64,000 bases of DNA. It comes from Tateyamaria sp. syn59 (GTDB lineage: Bacteria; Pseudomonadota; Alphaproteobacteria; Rhodobacterales; Rhodobacteraceae). Location of the stretch: positions 1 through 64,000 of the forward strand of contig NZ_VCBA01000013.1 in the NCBI RefSeq assembly GCF_007995245.1. The letters run 5' to 3'. The notes under the pieces are model-generated. The model was not told the origin of the DNA. It was given only the letters and a program-made list of their open reading frames with translations, and searched no databases. Both the position numbers and the translations under genes were made by a program. Below, piece after piece: positions 53,628 through 64,000 of the stretch (positions within the stretch are counted from its first letter, which is position 1; the number at the start of each line of letters is the position of its first letter).

Positions 53628-54242
53628 ATGGAATTGACTGTCACTGATCTGGCCGTGGGCCGTGGTGGGGTGCCCGTTCTGGCTGGTGTGACGTTTGTGC
53701 TGGGGCCTGGTCGGGCGCTGGTGCTGCGGGGGCCGAACGGCTCGGGCAAGACGACGCTGTTGCGCACGGTGGCGGGGTTGCAGCTGCCGATGGCCGGGAC
53801 CGTGGCGGGGGCTGATGACCGGATTGCCTATGCTGCACATGCGGATGGGTTGAAGGCGGCGTTGACCGTGGCGGAGAATTTGCGGTTCTGGGCGTCGGTG
53901 TTTGGGCAGTCGGATATTGCGCCTGCGCTGGCGGCCTTTGATCTGGAGGATTTGGTGGATCGGCCTGCGGGTCGGTTGTCGGCGGGGCAGAAGCGTCGGT
54001 TGGGCCTTGCGCGGTTGATGGTCACGGGGCGCGATGTGTGGGTGCTGGACGAGCCGACCGTGTCGCTGGATGCGGCGTCGGTTGCGCTCTTTGCCGAGGC
54101 CGTGAAGGGGCATTTGGCGCGCGGTGGGTCGGCGTTGATGGCGACGCATATCGATCTTGGGATTGAGGCCGAGACGCTGGATGTGTCGGGCTTTCGCGCG
54201 GCGGCGGCTGAGATGGATGCCGCGGACGAGGCGTTTCTATGA
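53628..54242 (+). CDS. ccmA: Cytochrome c biogenesis ATP-binding export protein CcmA
   Basis: A 204-aa ATPase of the CcmABCD haem-handling complex. Walker A is GPNGSGKTT, signature [14 protein letters not shown] and Walker [13 protein letters not shown]. It drives release of holo-CcmE. The stop overlaps the ccmB start by four bases. Length is normal. Confidence 0.95.
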   Translation: MELTVTDLAVGRGGVPVLAGVTFVLGPGRALVLRGPNGSGKTTLLRTVAGLQLPMAGTVAGADDRIAYAAHADGLKAALTVAENLRFWASVFGQSDIAPALAAFDLEDLVDRPAGRLSAGQKRRLGLARLMVTGRDVWVLDEPTVSLDAASVALFAEAVKGHLARGGSALMATHIDLGIEAETLDVSGFRAAAAEMDAADEAFL

Positions 54243-54895
54243 GGGCGTTGTTTTTCCGTGATCTGGCGTTGGCCTTGCGGGCCGGGGGTGGGTTTGGCCT
54301 GGGGCTCGCGTTTTTCCTGATTGTCGTCGTGCTGGTGCCCTTCAGTGTGGGGCCGCAATCGGCGCTGTTGACCCAGATTGCGCCGGGGGTGTTGTGGTTG
54401 GGGGCACTGCTGGCGTGTCTTCTGTCGCTGGATCGGCTCTTGGCCGTCGATTGGGAGGATGGCGCGCTGGATTTGCTGGCGACATCGCCCCTGCCGCTGG
54501 AGGGGATCGTGGCGGTGAAGGCGGCGGCGCATTGGGTGACCACGGGTTTGCCGTTGGTGTTGGCGGCGCCTGTTTTGGGGGTGCTTTTGAACCTTGCGCC
54601 GTCTGGATATGGCGTGCTCGTGTTGAGCCTTGCCCTCGGGACGCCTGCGCTGTCGATGATCGGGGCCTTTGGGGCTGCGTTGACGGTTGGGATTAAGCGC
54701 GGGGGGCTTCTGCTGTCGCTCTTGGTTTTGCCGCTTTACGTGCCGACGCTGATCTTTGGGGCGGAGGCGGCGCGGCGGGCGGCGGAGGGATTGGACTCCG
54801 GTACGCCCTTACTGCTTTTGGCGGGGATCACGCTGGCCGTGCTGGCGGCGATGCCATTTGCCGCAGGGGCTGTGCTTCGGGTGAACCTGAGATAA
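54239..54895 (+). CDS. ccmB: Haem exporter membrane protein CcmB
   Basis: A 218-aa inner-membrane protein with six TM segments. It starts [18 protein letters not shown], and the segment [18 protein letters not shown] is a conserved CcmB feature. It partners CcmA and CcmC. It is followed by a 47-base gap before ccmC. Confidence 0.95.
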   Translation: MRALFFRDLALALRAGGGFGLGLAFFLIVVVLVPFSVGPQSALLTQIAPGVLWLGALLACLLSLDRLLAVDWEDGALDLLATSPLPLEGIVAVKAAAHWVTTGLPLVLAAPVLGVLLNLAPSGYGVLVLSLALGTPALSMIGAFGAALTVGIKRGGLLLSLLVLPLYVPTLIFGAEAARRAAEGLDSGTPLLLLAGITLAVLAAMPFAAGAVLRVNLR

Positions 54896-54942
54896 CGCGG
54901 ATGTCGATTGAGATGGGGCCTGCGAGGGGTTAGATATCAAAT

Positions 54943-55695
54943 ATGTCACTTTGGGAATACGCCAACCCTGTCAAGTTTCTGCGTCTGAGCGAACGCGTAC
55001 AGCCGTGGCTGTGGTGGGGGTCCGGGGTATGTCTGGTCGTGGGGCTGATCTGGGGGTTCTTCTTTACCCCGGATGACTTCCGGCAAGGATCGACCGTCAA
55101 GATCATATACCTGCACGTGCCGTCGGCGCTGATGGCGATCAATGCGTGGTTCATGATGCTGGTGGCCTCGCTGATCTGGATCGTGCGGCGGCATCATGTG
55201 TCGGCGCTGGCGGCGCGGGCGGCGGCGCCTGTGGGGATCGTGATGACGTTGATTGCGCTCTTTACCGGCGCGATCTGGGGGCAGCCGATGTGGGGGACCT
55301 GGTGGGCGTGGGATCCGCGGCTGACCTCGTTCCTGATCCTGTTTCTGTTTTATCTGGGCTACGTGGCCTTGTGGGAGGCGATTGAGGATCCCGATACGGC
55401 GGCGGATTTGACCTCGATCCTGTGTCTGGTGGGCACCGTCTTTGCTGTGCTCAGCCGCTATGCGGTGCTGTTCTGGAACCAGGGGCTGCATCAGGGGGCG
55501 TCGCTGAGCCTCGATAAGGAAGAGAATGTGGCGGACGTGTTCTACTTCCCGCTGCTGGTCTGCATTGCCGGGTTTGTCCTGCTGTTCCTGGCGCTGGTTC
55601 TGTACCGGACGGGGACCGAGATACGGGTGCGTCGGACGCGGGCGTTGATGGCGCGTGAGACGCGGGGCGCGGGCTTGCGGGCGGAGGAGGCGTGA
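54943..55695 (+). CDS. ccmC: Haem-handling protein CcmC
   Basis: A 250-aa, six-TM protein. The Trp-rich WWD motif is GQPMWGTWWAWDPRLTSF near residues 113-130, flanked by conserved His (YLHVPSALMA and LHQGAS) that bind haem. It transfers haem to CcmE. The stop overlaps the ccmD start as TGATG. Confidence 0.96.
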   Translation: MSLWEYANPVKFLRLSERVQPWLWWGSGVCLVVGLIWGFFFTPDDFRQGSTVKIIYLHVPSALMAINAWFMMLVASLIWIVRRHHVSALAARAAAPVGIVMTLIALFTGAIWGQPMWGTWWAWDPRLTSFLILFLFYLGYVALWEAIEDPDTAADLTSILCLVGTVFAVLSRYAVLFWNQGLHQGASLSLDKEENVADVFYFPLLVCIAGFVLLFLALVLYRTGTEIRVRRTRALMARETRGAGLRAEEA

Positions 55696-55850
55696 TGCCT
55701 GATCTTGGAAAATATGCCGAAGCGGTGCTGTCGGCCTATGCGGTGTCGATTGTACTGCTGGTGGCCATCGTTGTGCTGACCGTCTGGCGTGGGCGTAAGG
55801 TGCGCGCCGAGATGGAGGCAGTGGAGCGGCGGAGTGGTCGCAATGGCTAA
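55695..55850 (+). CDS. ccmD: Haem exporter small subunit CcmD
   Basis: A 51-aa protein, MPDLGKYAEAVLSAYAVS and a TM up to VVLTVW, then a basic tail RGRKVRAEMEAVERRSGRNG. Position between ccmC and ccmG, length, single TM and basic tail all fit CcmD. The start overlaps the ccmC stop by one base and the stop lies within ccmG. It helps release haem-loaded CcmE. Confidence 0.9.
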   Translation: MPDLGKYAEAVLSAYAVSIVLLVAIVVLTVWRGRKVRAEMEAVERRSGRNG

Positions 55851-56382
55851 GCTGTCGCCGTTGATGCTGGCCCCCATCGGGATTTTTGCGGGCTTCGTGG
55901 CGCTGGCAGCCGTGGGCATGTTTCGCGAGAACCCTGATGAGTTGCCCTCGACCCGGATTGGTGCGCCTGCGCCGCCGCTGACGGATGCCCAGCTTGCTGA
56001 TTATACCCCTGTGGCTGAGGGCGATCTTGTGCGGGGTGAGGTGACGCTGGTGAACTTCTGGGCGTCGTGGTGCCCGCCGTGCCGGGCCGAACATCCCAAG
56101 CTTTTGGAGATGGCCGCAGAGGGCATGCCGATCATTGGGGTGAATTTCCGCGACACCGAAGGCCCAGCGTCGAAATATCTGGATGAGGACGGCAATCCGT
56201 TTGTCGCGGTCGCTTTTGATCCCGGTGCCCGGTCCGCCATCGACTGGGGGGTGACGGCGCCGCCCGAGACGTTCATTCTGGATGCGGATGGCACGGTTCT
56301 TTATCGGTTTCAGGGGCCGCTTGTCGGGTCGGATTACGAGAACCGGTTTCTGCCCGAGCTGGAAAAGGCGCTGTCAAATTGA
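55843..56382 (+). CDS. ccmG: Thiol:disulfide interchange protein CcmG (DsbE)
   Basis: A 179-aa membrane-tethered thioredoxin. The N-terminal TM (LMLAPIGIFAGFVALAAVGMF) is followed by a periplasmic thioredoxin fold with the CPPC active site in WASWCPPCRAEHP (near residues 75-87) and the conserved VTAPPETFILDADG. It reduces apocytochrome CXXCH. The ATG at 55843 overlaps the ccmD end by eight bases. Confidence 0.94.
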   Translation: MAKLSPLMLAPIGIFAGFVALAAVGMFRENPDELPSTRIGAPAPPLTDAQLADYTPVAEGDLVRGEVTLVNFWASWCPPCRAEHPKLLEMAAEGMPIIGVNFRDTEGPASKYLDEDGNPFVAVAFDPGARSAIDWGVTAPPETFILDADGTVLYRFQGPLVGSDYENRFLPELEKALSN

Positions 56383-56541
56383 GCGCCTTGCGGCGCACTA
56401 CACTTTGATCCGCGTGGTTTCTTCTGGCTGAAAATACTGCCGCCCATTGCCCGACAGGTGGGTTCCCCACCGAGAGGGGAGGCTCCCGCCGCTGATGTCT
56501 GGAGCCTCCGGCGGGGATTTTTTTGAAACAGGGAATTCGAA
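56383..56541. other. Spacer after ccmG with REP-like and terminator-like sequence
   Basis: This spacer contains the REP-like copy B at 56417-56437, C/G-rich small inverted repeats, and GCCTCCGGCGGGG followed by ATTTTTTTG at about 56506-56525, which looks like a terminator for the ccm genes. No gene is seen. Confidence 0.5.
56417..56437. repeat. REP-like intergenic element, copy B
   Basis: GTTTCTTCTG followed by GCTGAAAATAC. It matches 18 of 21 bases of the element at 24361-24381. Confidence 0.45.
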
Positions 56542-56807
56542 CCGGTCCGCGCAGCGGCAAACACTCCGGGGGAGTGTTTGAGGTTCGAATGGGCGGAGCC
56601 CCAGCCCGGTCCGCGCAGCGGCAAACACTCTGGGAGAGTGTTTGAGGTTCGAATGGGCGGAGCCCCAGACCGGTCCGCGCAGCGGCAAACACTCTGGGAG
56701 AGTGTTTGAGGTCCGAATGGGCGGAGCCCCAGCCCGGTCCGCGCAGCGGCAAACACTCTGGGAGAGTGTTTGAGGTCCGAATGGGCGGAGCCCCAGCCCG
56801 GTCCGCG
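56542..56807. repeat. Four tandem 64-bp repeats, each with a hairpin
   Basis: Exact period 64: units start at 56542, 56606, 56670 and 56734, and a 10-base partial unit at 56798. Each unit runs from CCGGTCCGCGCAGCGGC through a hairpin to GGGCGGAGCCCC. The hairpin is AAACACTCT-GGG-AGAGTGTTT in units 2-4 and AAACACTCC-GGG-GGAGTGTTT in unit 1, so the stem is conserved by a compensatory change. Units 1-2 have GGTTCGAAT where 3-4 have GGTCCGAAT. The array lies between two convergent genes. It is not CRISPR because there are no spacers. Confidence 0.95.
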
Positions 56808-56811
56808 CTGT

Positions 56812-57513
56812 TTACAGGCGGTAGCCTGCGTTGACGTCGAGTATCGCGCCGCTGATTGCGCCTGCCGCGTCGGAGGCGAGGAAGCGGACGGCGGTGGCGA
56901 TGTCTTCGGGTGTGGCCATGCGGCGCAGGGCGCTGTCGTTGATGATCATGTCGGTGATGTCATCGGGGCGGGTGGCTTCGGGCGTGTTGACCGCGCCGGG
57001 GGCGACGGCGTTGACGCGGATGCCTTTGGGGCCGAGCGTTTTGGCCGCGATTTTTGTCCAGGTGTCGAGGGCGGCTTTGCTGGCCGAATAGCTGTGCGCG
57101 ACCATGGCGGGCAGGCGCGCGTTCTGGGATGAGATGTTGACGATGGCGGCCCCCGGTTGCAGGTGCGGCAGCGCTGCTGCGACGAGGCCCATTGGGGCGT
57201 TTACGTTGACGTTGAAGTTGGTGGCGACGGCCTGGGCGTCGTAGTTTTCCGCGTCATCGGTGAGGATGCTGCCCGCGTTGTTAACGATGATGTCGAGACT
57301 GCCGAACTGGTCGATCACACGTTTGGGCAGGTCGGCTGTTGCGTCAGGATTGGCAAGGTCGATCTGGAAGTCTGCAATATTGGGGTGATCGGTGAGCATG
57401 CCGGTCGGTGCGGTGCTGCGCCATGTGATGGCGACGTTGTGGTCCTGGGCCAGATTGAGGGCGATGGCGTGTCCGAGGCCGCGGGCTGCTCCGGTGACGA
57501 GTGCGGTTTTCAT
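56812..57513 (-). CDS. SDR family oxidoreductase (3-oxoacyl-ACP reductase-like)
   Basis: A 233-aa short-chain dehydrogenase. Motifs are TGAARGLG near residue 7, NNAGS near residue 78, Ser in NISSQNAR and Tyr/Lys in SYSASKAAL. C-terminal SGAILDVNAGYRL is typical. It begins after the acnA terminator, with a GGGAG ribosome site overlapping the tail of that terminator region. Its 3' end touches the 64-bp repeat array. The substrate is unknown. Confidence 0.88.
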   Translation of the reverse strand: MKTALVTGAARGLGHAIALNLAQDHNVAITWRSTAPTGMLTDHPNIADFQIDLANPDATADLPKRVIDQFGSLDIIVNNAGSILTDDAENYDAQAVATNFNVNVNAPMGLVAAALPHLQPGAAIVNISSQNARLPAMVAHSYSASKAALDTWTKIAAKTLGPKGIRVNAVAPGAVNTPEATRPDDITDMIINDSALRRMATPEDIATAVRFLASDAAGAISGAILDVNAGYRL

Positions 57514-57527
57514 GGCATTCTCCCAAC

Positions 57528-57553
57528 AAAAATGGGCGCCCCGAGGGGCGCCC
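57528..57553 (-). terminator. Rho-independent terminator of acnA
   Basis: On the minus strand GGGCGCCCC (57553-57545) pairs with GGGGCGCCC (57542-57534) around a very short loop, followed by ATTTTTG. It separates acnA from the SDR gene, which then needs its own promoter or read-through. Confidence 0.8.
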
Positions 57554-57576
57554 GTTCTGGTGGTATCACATCCGCT

Positions 57577-60264
<2,688 letters not shown>

Positions 60265-60366
60265 GGGGTTTTTCCTTTCCTGAAGCGGATGGGGCAAATC
60301 TTTGGGTGCGTCATGCCCCAAATGTGCGGGTGCGATCAACCGCATTTGGGGTGCCTGCGACGATTT

Positions 60367-60384
60367 TGTATACTATTGCATACA
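60367..60384. promoter_or_regulatory. Candidate operator upstream of acnA (GntR-like palindrome)
   Basis: TGTATAC-TATT-GCATACA is an inverted repeat matching six of seven positions per arm. Its TGTAT...ATACA form resembles operators of GntR-family repressors. It lies between the divergent acnA and DUF1223 genes. Confidence 0.5.
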
Positions 60385-60516
60385 GTTTTAGTGCGCAATG
60401 CCGTGATCCGGCTGTCACATACGCTCAACAAACATTGATTGGCTCTTTGCGACAGGCTTTCCTAGTTACGCTGCATGGTTAAAAACCACTCCCGACGCAA
60501 TGAGTGTGCTTCTTTT

Positions 60517-61209
60517 ATGAAACGTCTGATCCCCCTTGTCTTTGCGGCTGTTGCAAGCCTTGTCACCCCTGCAGCCGCGCAGTCCCCGGTCGTGGTGGAG
60601 CTGTTCACATCGCAGGGCTGCTCGTCCTGCCCGCCGGCAGACAAGCTGATGCACGAGTTGGCCAAGCGGGATGACGTGATCGCACTGGCGCTGCATGTGG
60701 ATTATTGGGATTACATTGGCTGGAAAGATGAGTTTGCCGATCCGGCCTACGCCAAACGTCAGCGCGGTTATGCGGTCGCCGCAGGGCGCCGGTCCATCTA
60801 TACCCCGCAGATGATCATCAACGGGCAGGCTGACATTGTGGGTGCGCGCCCGATGGAGTTGTCGAGGCTCATTTCGGACTATTCCGACAAGTCCAGCCCG
60901 ATCACGCTGGCGGTCACACGGTCAGGCGATCAGGTTAAAATCGTCGCGCAGAGTGCAGAACCGAGCGGCCCGTTGGTTGTGCAAATTCTGCGGTACACGC
61001 CCGAACGGACATCGCGGATCACGCGGGGCGAGAATGCGGGTCATACGATCACCTATGCCAACGTTACCGAAGGGTGGAAAATCCTGCAGCAATGGGACGG
61101 CGCGACCGATCTGACCATTGACGCAGACGCGCCGGGCGACAAGCCGGTTGTTGTGATGGTGCAACAGGGCGTCGATGGCCCGATCCTTGCGGCCGCCCAG
61201 ATCAGGTAG
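60517..61209 (+). CDS. DUF1223 secreted thioredoxin-like protein
   Basis: A 230-aa protein with a signal peptide (KRLIPLVFAAVASLVTPAAAQ). The mature part starts SPVVVELFTSQGCSSCPPADKL with a CSSC pair in a thioredoxin-like position. The segments LHVDYWDYIGWKDEFADP and YTPQMIINGQADIVGA are characteristic of DUF1223. It is expected to be periplasmic with a redox or disulfide role. The start at 60517 fits the signal peptide. It overlaps the convergent acyltransferase gene by eight bases. Confidence 0.9.
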   Translation: MKRLIPLVFAAVASLVTPAAAQSPVVVELFTSQGCSSCPPADKLMHELAKRDDVIALALHVDYWDYIGWKDEFADPAYAKRQRGYAVAAGRRSIYTPQMIINGQADIVGARPMELSRLISDYSDKSSPITLAVTRSGDQVKIVAQSAEPSGPLVVQILRYTPERTSRITRGENAGHTITYANVTEGWKILQQWDGATDLTIDADAPGDKPVVVMVQQGVDGPILAAAQIR

Positions 61210-62116
61210 CAGCGTCGGGATAGCATTCGTCGATACGCCAGCGTCTTGCGACCCAAAGCCACTGTTCGGGGTTCGCCAGGATACGCGCGCCAATGCTGTC
61301 GTTCATGGCTTGTGTCATTTTCTCGGGATCTGAGGGCGTTATGGGTGCCTCCATCACGCAGTCAAAGCCCAGTCCGTCGGGTTTGCGGATACCGTAGAAG
61401 GGGATCAGCAGCGCGTTGTAGCGCAGAGCCAGCTCGGCTGCGGACACGGCGGTTCGGGCCGGGTGGCCGAGAAAATCGAGGATAGGCGCACGCTGGACGT
61501 GCTGGTCAAAGAGCAGGACCAGCTGTCCGCCCGCCTTGAGGTGGCGGACGAACCCGGCAGTCCCCTTGCGTCCCTGAGCAAAAACCGGGCCGCCGAAGGC
61601 CTGCATTGTGCGGACGTAATGCGCGTTGAAATAGGGGTTCGACATGTCCCGGTAGAGCCCGCCGACATCGTAACCGCGCCCCACGAGGGTGGCGCGCAGG
61701 GCCTCGTAATTGCCGAAATGGCCGGTAACAAGGATGACCGGCTGGCCCGTTTGTGCCGCCTGTTCCAGCGCGTCGATGCCGGGGCCGTCGATCTTTGCAT
61801 CCTTCTGGCGGGCGAGAAGGGCGCCCGTTGAATAATTTTCGATCAGCGTACGCCCAGCGTTGTCCAAGCTTTCGCGTGCGATGCGTTCGTGTTCGGCCGC
61901 TGGCAAGTCGGGCAAGACAAAAGCGATGTGCTCGACCGCGCGTTTTTTAAACCCTGCGACCGGACCGACGATGTGGGACAGAATCCACCCCATGAACGGA
62001 ACACGCCAAGCATAGGGTAGGGCAAGGGCGGCGCCGATGCACCCAACTGCGATGGCATTGGTGGCCAGATAGGCCAGCTTGGTCCGCCATGGCAGGTCTT
62101 CGGGGTCGTGTCGCAT
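61202..62116 (-). CDS. Lipid A biosynthesis lauroyl acyltransferase, LpxL/HtrB-like
   Basis: A 304-aa membrane-associated acyltransferase that adds a secondary acyl chain to lipid A. The catalytic HX4E is in VTGHFGNYEALRATL (near residues 120-134). GLYRDMSNPYFN and LVLLFDQHVQRAPILDFLG are typical of the family. The ATG at 62116 (MRHDPEDL) is preferred; the frame extends to 62173 without support. Confidence 0.9.
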   Translation of the reverse strand: MRHDPEDLPWRTKLAYLATNAIAVGCIGAALALPYAWRVPFMGWILSHIVGPVAGFKKRAVEHIAFVLPDLPAAEHERIARESLDNAGRTLIENYSTGALLARQKDAKIDGPGIDALEQAAQTGQPVILVTGHFGNYEALRATLVGRGYDVGGLYRDMSNPYFNAHYVRTMQAFGGPVFAQGRKGTAGFVRHLKAGGQLVLLFDQHVQRAPILDFLGHPARTAVSAAELALRYNALLIPFYGIRKPDGLGFDCVMEAPITPSDPEKMTQAMNDSIGARILANPEQWLWVARRWRIDECYPDAAT

Positions 62117-62386
62117 TCGGGTCCAGGTCCTGGTCGCGCCTTGTGTCTGCACGCAGAGTGTCGGGCCAGACATAAATCCCCCCTGGACGGTTCACAAGCA
62201 GACGGTGTCGCGTCGCAAACGCAAGCGGTGTCTTTGCCGTTTCAGGAATTTGGATGCGGCCCGCCATTTTTGATGCCGCGTGGTGCCTGTCATCACCCAT
62301 TCAGCAGTGCGCGTTCAATGATCTGTTTAGGCGCGTTGCCCAAAACCCCATGCATGATACGCACGGAGCCTTACCGATGCCGGGCA

Positions 62387-63481
62387 TCAGTTTTCGTCGT
62401 CCTGCGTGATGAGCATCAAGTCGCCGCTGGCCTCCATGTCGCGGATAGCTCTGACAATATTGCCCATCGCGTCCTCGATTTCCGCGGGCTTTTGCTTGCC
62501 CGCTTCCTGCACCTCTTCCCGCAGTTGGTCGGCCATCCGTGCTGACATGTTGTTCAGCACGAACTCTACCGATGTATCGAGCCCCATGTCCGGGGCGCCC
62601 GCGAATGCGGTGACCAGGTCCTCTTGCTCGACATTGCGGAGGATGCGGGGGATGTCCCGCGGTGCAATGCGCGTTGGGATGTTTGCGAAGGTGAAAATGG
62701 CTTTGCGGACCGCCGTTGCGAAGCCTTCGTCCGTTTCCTCAAGCCCGGCGAGCATGTCGTCGCGCGTATGTGACGTGGACGAGTTCAGAATCGCGCCCAC
62801 GCGTTCGACCGGGCCATTGTCGAAGGCGCGCAGCGGTTGTGCATCCATCTGGCTGGCCAGCGACAGACCGATGCGTTCCACCGCTTCGGGTGTGACAGCC
62901 CCGGTTTGGGATACGGCGTAGGTGATCGCACGGGCGCGTGGGCCGGGCAGCAGGCCCAGCAGCTCAGCCGCCTTGGCCACGTCGAGTTTCGACAGCATCA
63001 CAGCGGCAATCTCAATGCTTTCCTCTTCGAGGATCGGCACCAGTTTGTCGGCGCCCATGTCGCGAATACGCTGCCAGGGATCGCCGCCCCGTTTCACGCC
63101 TGCTTCTTTCCTGAGCCGCGCCGCCGTCTGCGCACTGATCTTGCCATCAAGCGCGTCGAGCGCGCCTGCCATGCTGCCCGGCAGGCTGAGGCCGATCCGT
63201 TCCACTTCCTCGGCGAATTCCGCTGCTACAGCCTGCAACGTGTCGCGGTCCACGACGCGCATGGATCCCATTGCTTTTGTTAGGTCGGCCTGCAGGTCTT
63301 CGGGGAGGTCCTCAAGTGGGATGTCGGCCCCTTCATTCAGGAGAAGCCGCACAACAATGGCCGCCTTGGCCCGGCGGGACAGGTTCGCGGGCGGGCGTGG
63401 TGCTGGTGCAGGGGTCAAAGAAACGCCGCCGCCCGGCTGCACAGGTGCAGGGGCGGCGGACATGGGTACCAAGTCTGTCAT
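62387..63481 (-). CDS. fliG: Flagellar motor switch protein FliG-like
   Basis: A 364-aa protein with FliG middle and C-terminal domains. Features are LSRRAKAAIVVRLLLNEG, KLVPILEEESIEIAAVMLSKLD and IFTFANIPTRIAPRDIPRILRNVE (in pieces), then the torque-helix region with MSARMADQLREEV. The N-terminal 30 residues are Pro/Ala-rich. FliG couples stator force to rotor turning at the cytoplasmic face. Other flagellar genes are not in the window. Confidence 0.9.
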   Translation of the reverse strand: MTDLVPMSAAPAPVQPGGGVSLTPAPAPRPPANLSRRAKAAIVVRLLLNEGADIPLEDLPEDLQADLTKAMGSMRVVDRDTLQAVAAEFAEEVERIGLSLPGSMAGALDALDGKISAQTAARLRKEAGVKRGGDPWQRIRDMGADKLVPILEEESIEIAAVMLSKLDVAKAAELLGLLPGPRARAITYAVSQTGAVTPEAVERIGLSLASQMDAQPLRAFDNGPVERVGAILNSSTSHTRDDMLAGLEETDEGFATAVRKAIFTFANIPTRIAPRDIPRILRNVEQEDLVTAFAGAPDMGLDTSVEFVLNNMSARMADQLREEVQEAGKQKPAEIEDAMGNIVRAIRDMEASGDLMLITQDDEN

Positions 63482-63551
63482 GTCCTGCCTCGAAACGATT
63501 TGGCGTCGTTGTGGCAGGCAAAGGTTGAGAATCCCTCAACCCGTCAGGGCG

Positions 63552-64000
63552 TTAGTAGTTGTAGGTGGTGCCGGTTTCGATGGCGTCGCGCAGGCTCGCT
63601 TCGGCCCAGGTACCAGCACCGCCGCGCTCTTGGATCTCGCGCAGTTGGATCATTGCGGCGACTGTGTCGCCCTCGACCACCTTGCCCTGGCCCATGTAGG
63701 AGCGGGCGAGGATGTTGTCGGGGTTCGCGTCGATGGCTTGCTGGTAAAAGACGTTGGCCAGTTCCAGTTGACCGGTCTTGCGGGCGGTGAAGCCACGATA
63801 GGTCAGCACGCGGTCTTCGGCCTGGTCGGGCATCTGGTCGAGCACGGTGTTGGCTTCGTTGTAGCGCCCGGCATAGGCCAGTTCGCGCACGGCTTTATAA
63901 AGCTCATCGGCATCCAGGTAGGACGTTTTGTCTGGGCGCACGCATTTGCCGATTTTGGCGTCCCAGACGCCATTCACGGGCTGCGAGAAGCGGACATAGG
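63552..64000 (-). CDS. TPR-containing secreted protein, truncated at window edge
   Basis: The open frame runs to the last base, so the start is beyond the window; the visible 149 residues include FSQPVNGVWDAKIGKCVRP and at least three TPR helices (YKAVRELAYAGRYNEANTVLDQM and ELANVFYQQAIDANPDNILARSYMGQGK, in pieces). The C-terminus DAIETGTTYNY is intact. Solo Cys in GKCV suggests a periplasmic location with a disulfide, but this is not certain. Confidence 0.7.
   Translation of the reverse strand, partial: YVRFSQPVNGVWDAKIGKCVRPDKTSYLDADELYKAVRELAYAGRYNEANTVLDQMPDQAEDRVLTYRGFTARKTGQLELANVFYQQAIDANPDNILARSYMGQGKVVEGDTVAAMIQLREIQERGGAGTWAEASLRDAIETGTTYNY

Noticed and set aside
56542-56807. CRISPR array or a repeat-protein gene
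   Set aside because: The 64-bp units are directly adjacent without unique spacers, and a 64-base period shifts the reading frame each time; the minus-strand frames there are by-products of the repeat.

Overview
The window looks like a chromosome segment of a marine-type alphaproteobacterium of the Rhodobacteraceae (Roseobacter group). The clues are the GC-rich codon use, the gene order yajC-secD-secF-(Mth938-like)-ccmABCDG followed by aconitase, a heterotetrameric sarcosine oxidase locus, an Atm1-type exporter, a very long RND pump, and FliG at the edge. No rRNA, tRNA, CRISPR array or plasmid/phage replication gene was seen. The species cannot be named from this sequence alone.

Positions 250-14583 form a nitrile/amide utilisation locus. 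A leftward run of ten genes (10749 down to 250) encodes two paralogous nitrile-associated amidases, a five-gene ABC importer of the urea/short-chain-amide type, an ABM-fold protein, an NTF2-like protein, an acetamidase/formamidase and an SDR oxidoreductase. Divergently, a cobalt-type nitrile hydratase is encoded as alpha plus a beta subunit split into two overlapping genes, followed by an accessory protein. A MarR regulator and a leaderless AmiC-like amide sensor follow, a pair resembling NhhD/NhhC of Rhodococcus rhodochrous J1. Import of amides or urea-like compounds, nitrile to amide, amide to acid plus ammonia, and sensing of the amide are therefore all encoded together.

Positions 14584-17328 are a gene-poor, mobile region. 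It contains a 1.7-kb IS1595-family element with recognisable inverted repeats that carries two cargo ORFs besides the transposase. Positions 17329-22090 hold housekeeping and assorted genes: dusA, a TauE/SafE exporter, a phytanoyl-CoA-dioxygenase-like protein, DUF1289, ruvX and ccmI. Positions 22091-28003 carry sarcosine oxidase soxB and soxDAG, unusually separated by two small membrane-protein genes and a terminator. They are followed by two paralogous secreted proteins, Fe-type superoxide dismutase, a LOG-family protein, a LysM protein, the Atm1 exporter and a convergent RND efflux pair (to 39301).

Positions 39545-46923 contain the conserved yfgM-bamB-der group, a GNAT, a TspO/MBR-like membrane protein, a DUF2235 alpha/beta hydrolase and serS. 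The serS upstream region is unusually G-rich, with four helically phased repeats and a potential G-quadruplex, and is followed by a pentapeptide-repeat membrane protein. Positions 48669-56382 are the protein-export and cytochrome c maturation cluster, with two TauE/SafE genes inserted. After it lies an array of four 64-bp repeats, each with a conserved hairpin (56542-56807). The right end holds an SDR, acnA, a DUF1223 protein, an LpxL-type acyltransferase, fliG and a truncated TPR gene.

The most interesting items are the three-gene nitrile hydratase with its two-regulator pair, the cargo-carrying IS1595 element, the 64-bp hairpin repeats with a compensatory base change, and the phased repeats upstream of serS.
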